64,000 nt of DNA, from NCBI GenBank assembly GCA_037137375.1, contig JBAXKJ010000003.1, positions 62,001-126,000 on the forward strand. The letters run 5' to 3'. This document shows, piece by piece, positions 52,448 to 62,041 of the stretch. The notes under the pieces are model-generated. The model was not told the origin of the DNA. It made no database searches and was given only the letters and a program-made list of their open reading frames with translations. The stretch's first letter is position 1, and each line of letters starts with the position of its first letter. The DNA is from CAINVV01 sp037137375. Its GTDB lineage: Bacteria > Bacteroidota > Bacteroidia > Bacteroidales > Prolixibacteraceae. A program made the position numbers and the translations under genes.

Positions 52448-54835
52448 TTACCTCAGCGCCTTTTTCGCCCTCCAGGTAGTGGCAAAAGTCGCGAAGGCGA
52501 CAACCGAAATGGAGCTCACCGGCATTAGTATGGCAGCGACCACCGGAGAGAGATGTCCGGAGAGGGCATAGGACAGTCCGACAATATTGTAGAGAAAGGA
52601 AATGACATAGCTGATTTTCACGACATTTACAGCATGGTGGGCAAACTGGATAAACCGATGAAGCTGACCGAGTCGGGATGCTTCCACAATAGCATCACCG
52701 GCAGGAGAGAAGTGGTAAATATCATCTGCAATCGACAGGGCTACATCACTTTGCAGGAATGCCCCGGCATCATTCAGTCCGTCGCCTGTCATCAAAACTG
52801 TTTTCCCTTGTCGCTGTAATACCCGGATAAAATCCATTTTTTCCTGCGCCTGCTGATCAAAAAGCATTTTCCCGGATTCAAAATAGGCGGATAATTTTTC
52901 CCTCTCAGCATCGTTATCACCTGACAAAAGATAAATATCGAAATGCCTCTTTAACTCCTGCATCAGTTCATCAAAACCTTCGCGATACTGGTTCTCGATC
53001 GTAAAATATCCTTTTACATGTTCATTTATTGATAGATATACGCGTGAAGCATTGATGACTCCCGCATTTTTGGTACCGGTAACATATTCCATAGATCCCA
53101 TTTTGCAGATGAGATGATCCACTTTACCGAAGACTCCTCTGCCTGGAATCTCCACGAAACCAATCGTCGGAAGTGGTTCCAAATCTTGTAACGACCTTGC
53201 GATGGCATTACTCAGCGGATGCGTCGATTGTCTGGTAACCGAATAAACTGCTTGTGTTTCCGCTTCCGTTAAGGGCTCTCCCTCAAACTGAATCCTGTTG
53301 GCATCCGGTTTTGTGATGGTTCCAGTCTTGTCGAAAACTAAGGTATCAATTTTGACCAGTTTTTCTATTACGGTAGTGTTCTTAAGATAGATACCTTTTT
53401 TGCCAAGAATGCGCATGGCACTTCCGAGCGAGAACGGCAACGACATGGAAAGCGCGCATGGACAGGCAACAATCAGGACAGAAGTGAAGACAGTCAGTGC
53501 TTTATGAAAATCCCCCTGCAAGCCCCACCAGCCAAAACCTAAAGCGGATATGACAAGAATTACCAGCGTAAACGGAACACTCAACTTATCAGTGAGGTTA
53601 ACGATGGATTTTGATGCATGGATTTTATCCTCTTCCTGGTTCCAAAGCTGGGTAAGGTGGCTCTGTTTGACCGTCTTTTCGACCTTTACCGTGATGATCC
53701 CTCCGGTTTGCCTTCCTCCGGCATAGATAAATTCGCCGGGGTTTTTCCGGATCGTAGTAGATTCCCCGGTTACGAAACTATAGTCAATCAAGGCAATACC
53801 ACTTACCAGGATGGCATCGGCCGGGATGAGTTCCTTGTTCCGGATCAATAATTCATCCCCAACGGCAATCTCTTCGAGCATGGCACTGGATTCCACGCCT
53901 CCAGAGATTTTACTGACGGCCACCGGGAAATAGGATTTGTAGTTGCGGTCGAAAGTCAGGGCCTGGTAGCTCTTGCTCTGGTACCACCTCCCCAAAAGCA
54001 GAAAGAAGAGAAATCCGGCAAGTGAGTCGGAATAGCCGGGTCCTGTCAGCGAGAAAACATCATAAGTAGTGACACAAAAGAGGGTGATAATTCCAATGGC
54101 AATCGGTAAGTTGATGTTTATGTTGCCTCTTTTGAGACTCTGATAAGCAGAAATCAAGTAATCGCTGCCACTGTAAAATACGAGTGGAATCAACAGGGCA
54201 TAACTCATGAAATAGAGAAAAGTTCCCAGAGATTCTCCCAAAGGCTTATGGTTCAGATACTCTGGGAGACTATAAAGCATGACATTACCGAACACAAAAC
54301 CAGCCACACCGATTTTGTAAAGTAGAGTCTTGTCTTCCGGAACTTCCTTCTTCTTCTCGATCGTCTGCTGGGAGATATCAGGAATATAGTGAATGCTGAC
54401 GAGCAATTCGACCAACTGCCGAAGGGTGATTTCGGCGGTGTTGAACGTGATGGTGGCTTTTTTTGTGATAAAATTGACTGTAGAATTCAGAATTCCATGG
54501 TTGATTTTATTAAGATGCTCCAAAAGCCATATGCAGGAAATGCAATGAATCACAGGAATGTAGAAGGTGACCTTGGCAATATGGTTATCGTTAAACTCGA
54601 ATAATTTTGCCTGGACATCTTCCTTATCGAGAAAAGCATATTTGCTGTCATAGTTCAGATCTTCCACTTTGATGCCGGGAGTCTTTTCCAATTGATAGTA
54701 TTGGGTAAGTCTATTTTCATGCAGAATCTGATATACCATGCAGCATCCCTGACAGCAGAATTGATCTGAATCATGGATCACAGGCGTCTTGCCACAATCT
54801 GAACCGCAATGTACACAGGAGTTATCAGTTGCCAT
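52448..54835 (-). CDS. ccoI: Copper-translocating P-type ATPase of cbb3 assembly (CcoI/FixI)
   Basis: A 795-residue P1B-type ATPase that supplies copper for cbb3 oxidase assembly. The N-terminus has a Cys-rich motif (CVHCGSDC, FCCQGCCMVYQIL) and a heavy-metal domain. Eight hydrophobic helices follow, with the CPC motif (IVACPCALSMSLP). TGEST, the phosphorylation site DKTGT and TGDGLND complete the core. The Cys-rich start and operon context identify CcoI rather than CopA. Here it is the last gene of the operon, whereas it usually precedes ccoS. Confidence 0.93.
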   Translation of the reverse strand: MATDNSCVHCGSDCGKTPVIHDSDQFCCQGCCMVYQILHENRLTQYYQLEKTPGIKVEDLNYDSKYAFLDKEDVQAKLFEFNDNHIAKVTFYIPVIHCISCIWLLEHLNKINHGILNSTVNFITKKATITFNTAEITLRQLVELLVSIHYIPDISQQTIEKKKEVPEDKTLLYKIGVAGFVFGNVMLYSLPEYLNHKPLGESLGTFLYFMSYALLIPLVFYSGSDYLISAYQSLKRGNININLPIAIGIITLFCVTTYDVFSLTGPGYSDSLAGFLFFLLLGRWYQSKSYQALTFDRNYKSYFPVAVSKISGGVESSAMLEEIAVGDELLIRNKELIPADAILVSGIALIDYSFVTGESTTIRKNPGEFIYAGGRQTGGIITVKVEKTVKQSHLTQLWNQEEDKIHASKSIVNLTDKLSVPFTLVILVISALGFGWWGLQGDFHKALTVFTSVLIVACPCALSMSLPFSLGSAMRILGKKGIYLKNTTVIEKLVKIDTLVFDKTGTITKPDANRIQFEGEPLTEAETQAVYSVTRQSTHPLSNAIARSLQDLEPLPTIGFVEIPGRGVFGKVDHLICKMGSMEYVTGTKNAGVINASRVYLSINEHVKGYFTIENQYREGFDELMQELKRHFDIYLLSGDNDAEREKLSAYFESGKMLFDQQAQEKMDFIRVLQRQGKTVLMTGDGLNDAGAFLQSDVALSIADDIYHFSPAGDAIVEASRLGQLHRFIQFAHHAVNVVKISYVISFLYNIVGLSYALSGHLSPVVAAILMPVSSISVVAFATFATTWRAKKALR

Positions 54836-54882
54836 GGGTTTTTTTACGGAAGGTTAACTGTGGAAGATTCACGCTCAGAAAG

Positions 54883-55677
54883 TTACTTTTTTGACGGGGT
54901 GTCGGGTTGATTGTCGTGCTTTGAAAGCGTATCCTGTTGACAACAAGAGTTCTTCAGGGCTTTCTCCACTGAGGTATTTTGGATGGTCATTTGTGAGGAA
55001 GGGGAGAGTTTTTCGCCAGGCGGACTAATAAAGGGTATTCCTAAGGCCAATCCTCTTAAAATGAACAGGATACCCAAGGCAACCACTACAAAAGGAACTA
55101 CTTTATTAACAGACTTCCTTACACTCAGGCTGATGACGTTTCCCAGCATGGAAACGACCAGTAGCAAGGGAAGCGTTCCCAGCCCAAAGAATATCATGAA
55201 CAGAATGCCATACAACAGATCGGTTGAGGCAATTGCTCCTGCTACGGCCATGTATACCAGTCCACAAGGGAGAAGGCCGTTGAAGATACCGATCAGGAAG
55301 AGTGCCCGGTTATTTTTTTCTTTCAACAGACCCTGCATCCTTCGGCGAACCGGAATGAAAAGGCTGGCAAAACTTACAGACAAATATTTCTGATTAAACA
55401 ATGGGAGAAAAACTGTGAGAATCATTGTCGTGCCAATGGCAATGGAAATTGCCTGCTGGTAACCAACAAATTTAAATCCGGACCCGATTAATCCGAATAG
55501 GACTCCCATAATGCTGTAAGTCAGGATCCTTCCCAGGCTCCAAAGGGCGCTGCCAAAAATTTTCCCGGAAATTGTCTTGCTCCTTAGCGGAAGGCTCAGG
55601 GCAATGGGGCCACACATCCCGACACAATGGAGACTACCTGCGAGACCGAGTAGAAAGGCTGTATAGAGAATCATCAT
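54883..55677 (-). CDS. TauE/SafE-type (DsbD_2) membrane protein of the cbb3 operon
   Basis: A 264-residue inner-membrane protein with six or seven helices. It begins with LLGLAGSLHCVGMCGPIALS, whose Cys pair is typical of the DsbD_2/SafE family found in cbb3 loci. The C-terminal tail is polar with a CC pair. Family members are annotated as sulfite exporters, but in these operons a role in copper or thiol handling is more likely (inference). It sits between ccoH (2 nt) and ccoI (47 nt). Confidence 0.85.
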   Translation of the reverse strand: MMILYTAFLLGLAGSLHCVGMCGPIALSLPLRSKTISGKIFGSALWSLGRILTYSIMGVLFGLIGSGFKFVGYQQAISIAIGTTMILTVFLPLFNQKYLSVSFASLFIPVRRRMQGLLKEKNNRALFLIGIFNGLLPCGLVYMAVAGAIASTDLLYGILFMIFFGLGTLPLLLVVSMLGNVISLSVRKSVNKVVPFVVVALGILFILRGLALGIPFISPPGEKLSPSSQMTIQNTSVEKALKNSCCQQDTLSKHDNQPDTPSKK

Positions 55678-55679
55678 TG

Positions 55680-56120
55680 CTAAGGCATATCAAAAAGCTT
55701 CTTCACCATAAAATGCTGTCCGAGGTTACACCAGGTCACGAATACCTGATATCTGCCGTGGGAAAGCATGCTCTTTTCGACGAGTAGGGAAGATGCGGGA
55801 TGACAAAGATTCAATCGAACATCTTTGTTCTTGTCGGACGACCGGAAAAAGTACACCTGTACTGAATCGGCCGCTAAGGCAAGGCTCTTGCTCAATGTAA
55901 CTTGTACGTGGGTTCCTGTCTGGGTGATTTGAATGCTGTCCCGGTAAGCATCTGATCTCTGATTAATCCCGATCTGATCACTGTATTTTGCGCCTTTCTG
56001 GTAATAATCCTCCGAAACCAGGTCTTCATTTTGACGAAGGGCAAAAAGGACGAAGCTGATTACCCAGACAAAAAACACGATGAAAAATATAATTAATCCT
56101 TTACCCCAGTTTATTTTCAT
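55680..56120 (-). CDS. ccoH: FixH/CcoH assembly protein
   Basis: A 146-residue membrane-anchored protein with one N-terminal helix (GLIIFFIVFFVWVISFVLFA, residues 8-27) and a periplasmic beta domain. DLVSEDYYQKGAKYSDQI is the FixH signature. It helps mature or stabilise the cbb3 oxidase. It lies 89 nt after ccoG, with a strong hairpin between, and 2 nt before the SafE-type gene. Confidence 0.9.
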   Translation of the reverse strand: MKINWGKGLIIFFIVFFVWVISFVLFALRQNEDLVSEDYYQKGAKYSDQIGINQRSDAYRDSIQITQTGTHVQVTLSKSLALAADSVQVYFFRSSDKNKDVRLNLCHPASSLLVEKSMLSHGRYQVFVTWCNLGQHFMVKKLFDMP

Positions 56121-56166
56121 TCTTCAATTTATTTAACCCTTCGATATGCTTCAGTGACCGATGAAG

Positions 56167-56197
56167 CGCTCCAGCAGATTGCAAATCCGCTGGAGCG
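56167..56197 (-). other. Strong hairpin between ccoG and ccoH
   Basis: CGCTCCAGC pairs perfectly with GCTGGAGCG; after one mismatch, GATT pairs with AATC around a 3-nt loop. No T-run follows on either strand. It sits between the ccoG stop (56210) and the ccoH start (56120), so it may trim expression of the assembly genes. Confidence 0.65.
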
Positions 56198-56209
56198 GTA
56201 ATGTAATTA

Positions 56210-57577
56210 TCAAGGCGCCAAAAAATTGGTCGTCACAGTCTCCATCAGCTGTGCGCCTTGATACAATCCAATCTTTATCTCCGTCTCTTTCCCCGTCAGC
56301 GAAGATTTTTTCAACTTGATAATCAGCGCTTCTTTCATTTTTCCGTTGGGTGGCAGGACGACCTTATCGCCTGCAATGCTGACTTCCCCGCCTGGTAAAT
56401 CGAGTAGCCTGAGCGAAAGATCCAGGGATTCACCACCCTTGTTGAGGAACATGATCTGGTAGATATTGGAATAAGTATCATTATCAAGTTGTTGGTATAG
56501 AGTTCCTTGAGCCCTCCATAGTGTGACGTCGATGGTCGATCTGCTACCTACCGAGAAGGCTAGAAGAACTATAAGGCCAAACAATACCAAAGTATAGGCA
56601 ATAGACCGGGTATTCAACAAGGAACGTTTTCCAATTTCCACTCCCCGAAAAGAATCATAGCGGATCAGGTTGTACGGCTTGCCGATTTTCTTCATTACCA
56701 GGTTGCATTCGTCGATGCAGGAGGCACAATGAATGCACTCGAGCTGGGATCCGTTGCGGATATCAATCCCGGTAGGGCAAACAGCAACGCACTGACGGCA
56801 ATTAATACAATCGCCGCCCTCTTCAACCTTCGGATTCCTTGGTTCTCCGCGTTTGTAGTCATAAATAACGCCGATGGAGTTGTTATCCAGCAAAACGCCC
56901 TGCATCCTGCCATACGGACAGAAGAAAGTGCAAACCTGTTCCCTGAAAAAAGCGTAGATCCAGTAGTAAAATGCTGAAAGTACAATCATTGAAAAGAAGC
57001 CCGCGAAGTGCTGGCTAACGGGTTCCGTGATTATTTTAAGTAACTGCTCCGGTCCGATGATCCACATCAGGAATACATTGGTGAAGAAAATGGAAAGCAA
57101 AATATAGATAGAATGTTTGAGGAGCGTCCTGATTTTCTGCATTTCAGGGGAAAAAGTCTTTCTTTTCCCACGTCCGTTGCCATCGAACAGGAATTCGACC
57201 TTGCGGTACACGAGTTCGAGAAAAAGCGTTTGCGGACAAGCCCATCCGCACCAAATCCTTCCGAAGACTACCGTGAAAAGCACAATTGAAACAACGATAA
57301 CCGCCATCAGCAAGGCGAGAATATAGGTGTCTTCCGTAAACACCATCTGACCGAAAATGTAGAATTTCCGGTTGAGGATGTCGAGCAGCATGAAGGGATG
57401 CCCCTCGATTTTCAGCAACGGGGAGACGATCAGAAAGATCAGCAGCACATAGCCGACGATATTTCTTCGTTTGTACCATTTGCCCTGCGGTTGCTTTGCT
57501 TTGATCCATTTCCGCTGACCGGATTCATCGATGTTATTTGGACGATCGCGAAAATCCTGATCAATATTTTTTTTCAT
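56210..57577 (-). CDS. ccoG: Cytochrome c oxidase accessory protein CcoG
   Basis: A 455-residue membrane iron-sulfur protein. It has about five helices; the Cys motifs WCGWACPQTLFLEL (YGRIWCGWACP) and CTFFCPYGRMQG; and a double 4Fe-4S ferredoxin domain (CINCRQCVAVCPTGIDI and CIHCASCIDECN). The C-terminal 100 residues are a periplasmic Ig-like domain. CcoG reduces Cu(II) for delivery to the oxidase. It starts 2 nt after the ccoP stop. Confidence 0.95.
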   Translation of the reverse strand: MKKNIDQDFRDRPNNIDESGQRKWIKAKQPQGKWYKRRNIVGYVLLIFLIVSPLLKIEGHPFMLLDILNRKFYIFGQMVFTEDTYILALLMAVIVVSIVLFTVVFGRIWCGWACPQTLFLELVYRKVEFLFDGNGRGKRKTFSPEMQKIRTLLKHSIYILLSIFFTNVFLMWIIGPEQLLKIITEPVSQHFAGFFSMIVLSAFYYWIYAFFREQVCTFFCPYGRMQGVLLDNNSIGVIYDYKRGEPRNPKVEEGGDCINCRQCVAVCPTGIDIRNGSQLECIHCASCIDECNLVMKKIGKPYNLIRYDSFRGVEIGKRSLLNTRSIAYTLVLFGLIVLLAFSVGSRSTIDVTLWRAQGTLYQQLDNDTYSNIYQIMFLNKGGESLDLSLRLLDLPGGEVSIAGDKVVLPPNGKMKEALIIKLKKSSLTGKETEIKIGLYQGAQLMETVTTNFLAP

Positions 57578-57579
57578 TT

Positions 57580-58155
57580 TTATTTACACTCCACTCCTTG
57601 TGGCGCTTTTGCATTGGGTGGATTTGATCCGGCGAGCGTACCCAGAATAAAGGCCGCAACGCTGTTAATCTGTGATTCCGTCATCATACTCTTGAAGGGT
57701 GTCATTCCCTTTGCAGGAACGCCTTCTGTGATCAATTGAACCACTTCGGCTGGTTTGCAGCCATGGATCCAGAAATTGTCGGTCAGATTGGGGCCTATTG
57801 CGTTACCTTCACCCTTCGTTCCATGACAAGCGATACACCCTTTTTCGATAAACAATTTAGCTCCTTCAGCAAGCATCGCTTTATCCGTCAGGACGACACC
57901 AGCATTTTGTCCGGGAGCGTATTGCCCGGCCTCCAGCTTAGCAGCAGCAACTGTTTGGTTGTATTCACTGACCTGGTCTTTGCCATTGTCGGGATATCCA
58001 AAATAGTGCACGGCATAGAAGAGGGAAAAACCAATGGTCGCCAGGAACAGGAATAGTACCCAGTAGGGTGAAGGGTTATTCAATTCCCTGATTCCATCAT
58101 AATCGTGGTCAGTAACATGCTGGTCTTCAATCAATTCTTTATTTTTATCTGTCAT
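57580..58155 (-). CDS. ccoP: cbb3 oxidase subunit III-type (CcoP), single haem c
   Basis: A 191-residue membrane-anchored cytochrome c. The N-terminal FixP_N region (HDYDGIRELNNPSPYWVLFL) and one helix precede a single haem-c domain with CIACHGTKGEGN and a later Met-ligand segment (KGMTPFK). Proteobacterial CcoP has two haem-c domains, so this is a shorter form, as seen in other Bacteroidota. It delivers electrons to CcoNO. It starts 13 nt after ccoQ. Confidence 0.92.
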   Translation of the reverse strand: MTDKNKELIEDQHVTDHDYDGIRELNNPSPYWVLFLFLATIGFSLFYAVHYFGYPDNGKDQVSEYNQTVAAAKLEAGQYAPGQNAGVVLTDKAMLAEGAKLFIEKGCIACHGTKGEGNAIGPNLTDNFWIHGCKPAEVVQLITEGVPAKGMTPFKSMMTESQINSVAAFILGTLAGSNPPNAKAPQGVECK

Positions 58156-58168
58156 AACTAACAGTATT

Positions 58169-58348
58169 TTAATTTTTCAGTTCGTCGTTTTCAAAAATGG
58201 AGGATTTAAATTTCACCAGGTCCTTCCGGGGAATTTTATAGGCGTAGAAAACCACTCCAAAAAACATTCCGATAAAGAGAATTAATCCGATGATGTAGTA
58301 CAATTGTATTCCATCGATTCCTGACAATGTTTCGCTAACAAATCCCAT
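58169..58348 (-). CDS. ccoQ: CcoQ-like cbb3 oxidase small subunit
   Basis: A 59-residue protein with one membrane helix (YYIIGLILFIGMFFGVVFYAY), then a basic tail (KIPRKDL). The ATG at 58348 is used; a longer frame would run into ccoNO. CcoQ stabilises the oxidase complex. It lies 13 nt after ccoNO and 13 nt before ccoP. Confidence 0.85.
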   Translation of the reverse strand: MGFVSETLSGIDGIQLYYIIGLILFIGMFFGVVFYAYKIPRKDLVKFKSSIFENDELKN

Positions 58349-58361
58349 AATAATCAATTTA

Positions 58362-60566
58362 TTATTTGTCAGGAGTGATAACAGCCGGAGTTGTCGCAGC
58401 AGTAGCCGGAGCCTTTGCTGCAGGAGCAACCAGAGTAGGTATTGGGGCGATATCCCTTCCCAGTTTATGAAGGTAAGCGATCACAGCAATCACCTCTTTG
58501 GTGGGTTTGATATCGACTCCGGCTTGTTTCAGTTCATCGACAATTGCTTGGGCATCAGTCATGTATGACGCCACGGCCTTGCTGTCGAAGCCTTCCTGGT
58601 AAGGTACACCCAACATGCGCATCGCCCTGATTTTTGCGGGTAGAATGCCCAGGTCAGCCTCATTGGTAAGCAGGAATGGATAAGCCGGCATGATCGATCT
58701 GGGGACTACCACAAGCGGTTTGCTGAAATGGTTGTAATGCCATATGGCTGTCTTATAGGTTGAACTGCCCATGTATCCCGCCCTGGCAAGATCAGGTCCG
58801 GTACGTCTGGATCCCCATTGGAACGGATGGTCATACACAAATTCGCCGATTTTAGAATATTCTCCATAGCGGTCTGTTTCGAAACGCAATGGCCTTACCT
58901 GCTGTGAATGACAGTTGTAACAACCATTGGAAATGTAAATATCCCTTCCGGTCAGCTCAAGTGGTGTGTAAGGCGTTACAGTAGAGATTGTTGGGATGTT
59001 AGATTGAACCTTCATCATTGGAATGATCTCAACGGCTCCACCAATAGCGAGGGCGATAAACATATAAATTGCCAGTCTGACGCCTTTTCTTTCGAGCCAC
59101 CTGTGCGGGGTCTCGCCTGTTTCGGCCCTGGTTTCCAGGTTGACCAAAGCGGGTGCTTCAGCTGGCTCGTTAGGCACAATCTTTCCGGCTGCTATAGTCT
59201 TAACCATGTTAACCAGGAAGATGATGAAACCAGTCAGGTAGAGCAATCCGCCCAGAAGCCTGATATGGTACATCGGCAGAATCCGAATGGTCGTTTCCAT
59301 GAAAATAGGATAGGCCAGCAGTCCATCAGGGTTATATTGTCTGAGCATCAGCCACTGCGTAATTCCAGCCCAATAAAGTGGGATGGCAAAAAGCAAAATT
59401 CCCAGCGTGGCGATCCAGAAGTGGGTGTTGGCAAGCTTTTTGGAATGGAGTGGGGTCCTGAAAAGTTTAGGCACCAACCAATAAAACATTCCGAAGATGA
59501 TTCCCCCGTTCCAGCCCATTCCAGCGATATGTGTATGTGCAATGGTCCAGTCGGTGAAATGGCTGATGGCATTGACACTCTTCAGTGACATCATCGGCCC
59601 CTCAAAAGTTGCCATACCGTAGGCAGTAATAGCAATTACCATGAATTTCAATCCCGGATCTTCCCTGACTTTATCCCATGCACCGCGCAGGGTCATCAAT
59701 CCGTTGATCATACCTCCCCAGGAAGGGGCAATCAGCATGATAGAAAAGGTTACACCCAAGGCCTGAACCCAGTCGGGGAGGGCATTGTAAAGCAAATGGT
59801 GCGGCCCCGCCCACATATATAGAAATATCAGAGACCAGAAATGTATGATGGAAAGTTGGTAGGAATAGATCGGTCTGCCGGAAGCCTTTGGCAGATAATA
59901 ATACATTAGTCCAAGGTAGGGAGTGGTGAGAAAGAAGGCTACGGCATTGTGACCGTACCACCACTGAACCACGGCATCCTGCGCTCCGGCATAAAGCGGA
60001 TAACTCTTCAGCAGGGAGACCGGTAATTCGATGGAGTTGACTACATGGAGAATAGTTACTCCGATAAAAGTCGCCAGGTACCACCAGACAGCCGCATAAA
60101 TGTGTTTTTCGCGACGTTTGACAACCGTCCCAATCATATTGGCGCCAAAACTCAACCATGCAACAGCAATCAGAAGGTCGATGGGCCATTCCAGTTCCGC
60201 ATACTCTTTCCCGGTAGTTATTCCGGCAAGGAGGGAAACCGCGGCAAGCAATATGATCAATTGCCATACCCAGAAATGAATTTTCCCGAGCGTGTCATTG
60301 AATAGCCTGGCCTTTAAAACTCTTTGCAGGGAGTAATAGACCCCGGCGAACATGGCGTTCCCGATAAAAGCGAAGATGACCGCATTGGTATGAACCGGCC
60401 TGATCCGACCAAAGGAAGTGTATTCGAGTCCGAAGTTAAAGACCGGAAAGGCAAGCTGAAGTGCCGCTACCAGACCTATCAGAAGCGCAACAGCGCCCCA
60501 GACCAGGGTGATCAGGATGAAATTTTTTACAATTTGATTGTCGTAATTAAATTTTTGTATTTCCAT
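58362..60566 (-). CDS. ccoN: Fused cbb3 oxidase subunits I and II (CcoNO)
   Basis: A 734-residue fusion of catalytic CcoN (about residues 1-460, 12 helices with haem-copper His ligands, for example VHTNAVIFAFIGNAMF, WWYGHNAVAFF, AHTHIAGMGWNGG) and the haem-c subunit CcoO (about 490-690, CYNCHSQQVRPLRFETDRYG). The fusion is a Bacteroidota trait. It is the high-affinity oxygen-reducing core that allows respiration at low oxygen. The Ala/Thr-rich C-terminal tail is not conserved-looking. ccoS precedes it by 21 nt. Confidence 0.96.
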   Translation of the reverse strand: MEIQKFNYDNQIVKNFILITLVWGAVALLIGLVAALQLAFPVFNFGLEYTSFGRIRPVHTNAVIFAFIGNAMFAGVYYSLQRVLKARLFNDTLGKIHFWVWQLIILLAAVSLLAGITTGKEYAELEWPIDLLIAVAWLSFGANMIGTVVKRREKHIYAAVWWYLATFIGVTILHVVNSIELPVSLLKSYPLYAGAQDAVVQWWYGHNAVAFFLTTPYLGLMYYYLPKASGRPIYSYQLSIIHFWSLIFLYMWAGPHHLLYNALPDWVQALGVTFSIMLIAPSWGGMINGLMTLRGAWDKVREDPGLKFMVIAITAYGMATFEGPMMSLKSVNAISHFTDWTIAHTHIAGMGWNGGIIFGMFYWLVPKLFRTPLHSKKLANTHFWIATLGILLFAIPLYWAGITQWLMLRQYNPDGLLAYPIFMETTIRILPMYHIRLLGGLLYLTGFIIFLVNMVKTIAAGKIVPNEPAEAPALVNLETRAETGETPHRWLERKGVRLAIYMFIALAIGGAVEIIPMMKVQSNIPTISTVTPYTPLELTGRDIYISNGCYNCHSQQVRPLRFETDRYGEYSKIGEFVYDHPFQWGSRRTGPDLARAGYMGSSTYKTAIWHYNHFSKPLVVVPRSIMPAYPFLLTNEADLGILPAKIRAMRMLGVPYQEGFDSKAVASYMTDAQAIVDELKQAGVDIKPTKEVIAVIAYLHKLGRDIAPIPTLVAPAAKAPATAATTPAVITPDK

Positions 60567-60587
60567 AAGTCAACATTAAGTAGCTGG

Positions 60588-60743
60588 TTATTTTATTTCT
60601 TCATTTTCTTCATCAAACAGGATTCGTATGGAAGGAGTGTAATTGTCTTCATACTGACCCGATTTGACGGCCCAGATAAAAAGAGCTAAAAAAATCAGGG
60701 CGGCAAACAGACTCACGCCGATTAACATGAAAAGAATGTTCAT
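60588..60743 (-). CDS. ccoS: cbb3 oxidase assembly protein CcoS
   Basis: A 51-residue single-helix membrane protein, easily missed because of its size. It reads MNILFMLIGVSLFAALIFLA followed by LFIWAVKSGQYEDN, which is the CcoS signature of helix plus W-x-x-K-x-G-Q-Y/F-D/E-D. It is required for cofactor insertion into the oxidase. It is the first gene of the operon, 21 nt before ccoNO. Confidence 0.93.
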   Translation of the reverse strand: MNILFMLIGVSLFAALIFLALFIWAVKSGQYEDNYTPSIRILFDEENEEIK

Positions 60744-60781
60744 AAAAAATGATTGCTGGAACTAAAAGTGGATCATTAGGC

Positions 60782-60789
60782 CAAATTTA
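60782..60789 (-). promoter_or_regulatory. Probable -7 element (TAAATTTG) of the cbb3 operon
   Basis: On the - strand TAAATTTG matches the TAnnTTTG consensus and lies 38 nt before the ccoS ATG. No clear -33 box or FNR site is seen. Confidence 0.45.
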
Positions 60790-60891
60790 GTAAATAATTC
60801 AATTTGCAGCCCCCGAGGAGAAGGCCGTTTTGCCCTAAATGAAATTTAGAATCATTACAAATATTGAGAAATATTGGACTTCCCTTTGGGA

Positions 60892-62016
60892 TCAGACAGC
60901 TTTCTGGAAAATCCTGAATTTTTTATAGACTTTTCCGCCAAATTTCTCCATCTCGGCCCGAACCTTGGTATTATATTCCAGCTCAAGATGTGAATCCATC
61001 ACTTTTCTGCCTGTCTCCTTGGCCGATCTGACAAGGCTTAAGCCCATCCAAACATCCAGTCCGATGCCCTGGTAGCGGGGGTCGATGGCGCCTAAGAGAA
61101 GATTGATCTGCTTCGTCTTCCGCGCGGCAGCGAAGATTTGAAAAATACCAAAAGGAATCATGTAGCCTTTTGATTTTTTAATCCCTTCACTGATATCCGC
61201 CATGGCAACGAACATGGCAATGATCTCGTTTTTCTCGTTGGCAATCAGTTTAATATACCTGGGATTAATCAGAAACAGATATTTGTTCGCAAAATCATCC
61301 ATCTCCTTCTCATTGAACGGAACAAAGCCGTAGATATCGCCAAAAGTTAAATTGACAAGTTCAAGCGCCGGCCTGATTAAGGGTTTTATCTTGCGCCTCG
61401 AAGTAAATTGGAGCAATTTCAAGTTGGAGTTTCTCTCTTGTGTTCGCTGCAAAATCTTCGCATGAAGTTCCGGAATCTGATCTGGAATAGGGATCTGGTA
61501 CACAACCAGGTCGACTTTCTTGGTAAATCCGGCTGCCTCAATCAGATCGATCACAAAGGGAAAATTGCAGTTGGAAGCGATAACAACGGGTTTGTCGAAG
61601 CCTTCAATCAGAAATCCCTGAGGATCTTTGTCGGAGAATGCCAACGGACCAACAATCGTATCCATGCCAAAAGATTTACCCCATTCAGCAACATAGTTGA
61701 TTAAGGCATCGAATACCTCCTGATCGTTCCATGTTTCTATGTTGGAAAATCTGACATGATTCTCATTGTGCGACTTATTGTAATCCTTGTGGATTAGCCC
61801 CATGCAGCGACCAACACATTTTTCTCCTTTGAAAGCCAACAAAAGAACGTGCTCACAATGGCCAAATAAAAGATTCTTTTTGGGGTCAAAATATTCCCAT
61901 TCATCCATGTAAAGAGGTGGTACCCAATTAGGATGGTCTTTATGGATTTCAGCCGGAAGGTGAATGAAAAGACGAAGGTCTTTCTTGTTTTGGACAGTTC
62001 TGATAGTTATGGTCAT
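60892..62016 (-). CDS. GNAT-fold acyltransferase-like protein
   Basis: A 374-residue protein, probably cytosolic. The ATG at 62016 (MTITIRTVQNKKDLRLFIHL) is used; the longer frame runs into the preceding gene. Segments LLLAFKGEKCVGRCMGLI and LGAIDPRYQGIGLDVWMGL resemble the acetyl-CoA-binding parts of GNAT enzymes, in two related halves. The substrate is unknown. It lies 25 nt after the TrmH-family gene. Confidence 0.68.
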   Translation of the reverse strand: MTITIRTVQNKKDLRLFIHLPAEIHKDHPNWVPPLYMDEWEYFDPKKNLLFGHCEHVLLLAFKGEKCVGRCMGLIHKDYNKSHNENHVRFSNIETWNDQEVFDALINYVAEWGKSFGMDTIVGPLAFSDKDPQGFLIEGFDKPVVIASNCNFPFVIDLIEAAGFTKKVDLVVYQIPIPDQIPELHAKILQRTQERNSNLKLLQFTSRRKIKPLIRPALELVNLTFGDIYGFVPFNEKEMDDFANKYLFLINPRYIKLIANEKNEIIAMFVAMADISEGIKKSKGYMIPFGIFQIFAAARKTKQINLLLGAIDPRYQGIGLDVWMGLSLVRSAKETGRKVMDSHLELEYNTKVRAEMEKFGGKVYKKFRIFQKAV

Positions 62017-62041
62017 AGTGGAACAAAAATAAAAAAGTTTT

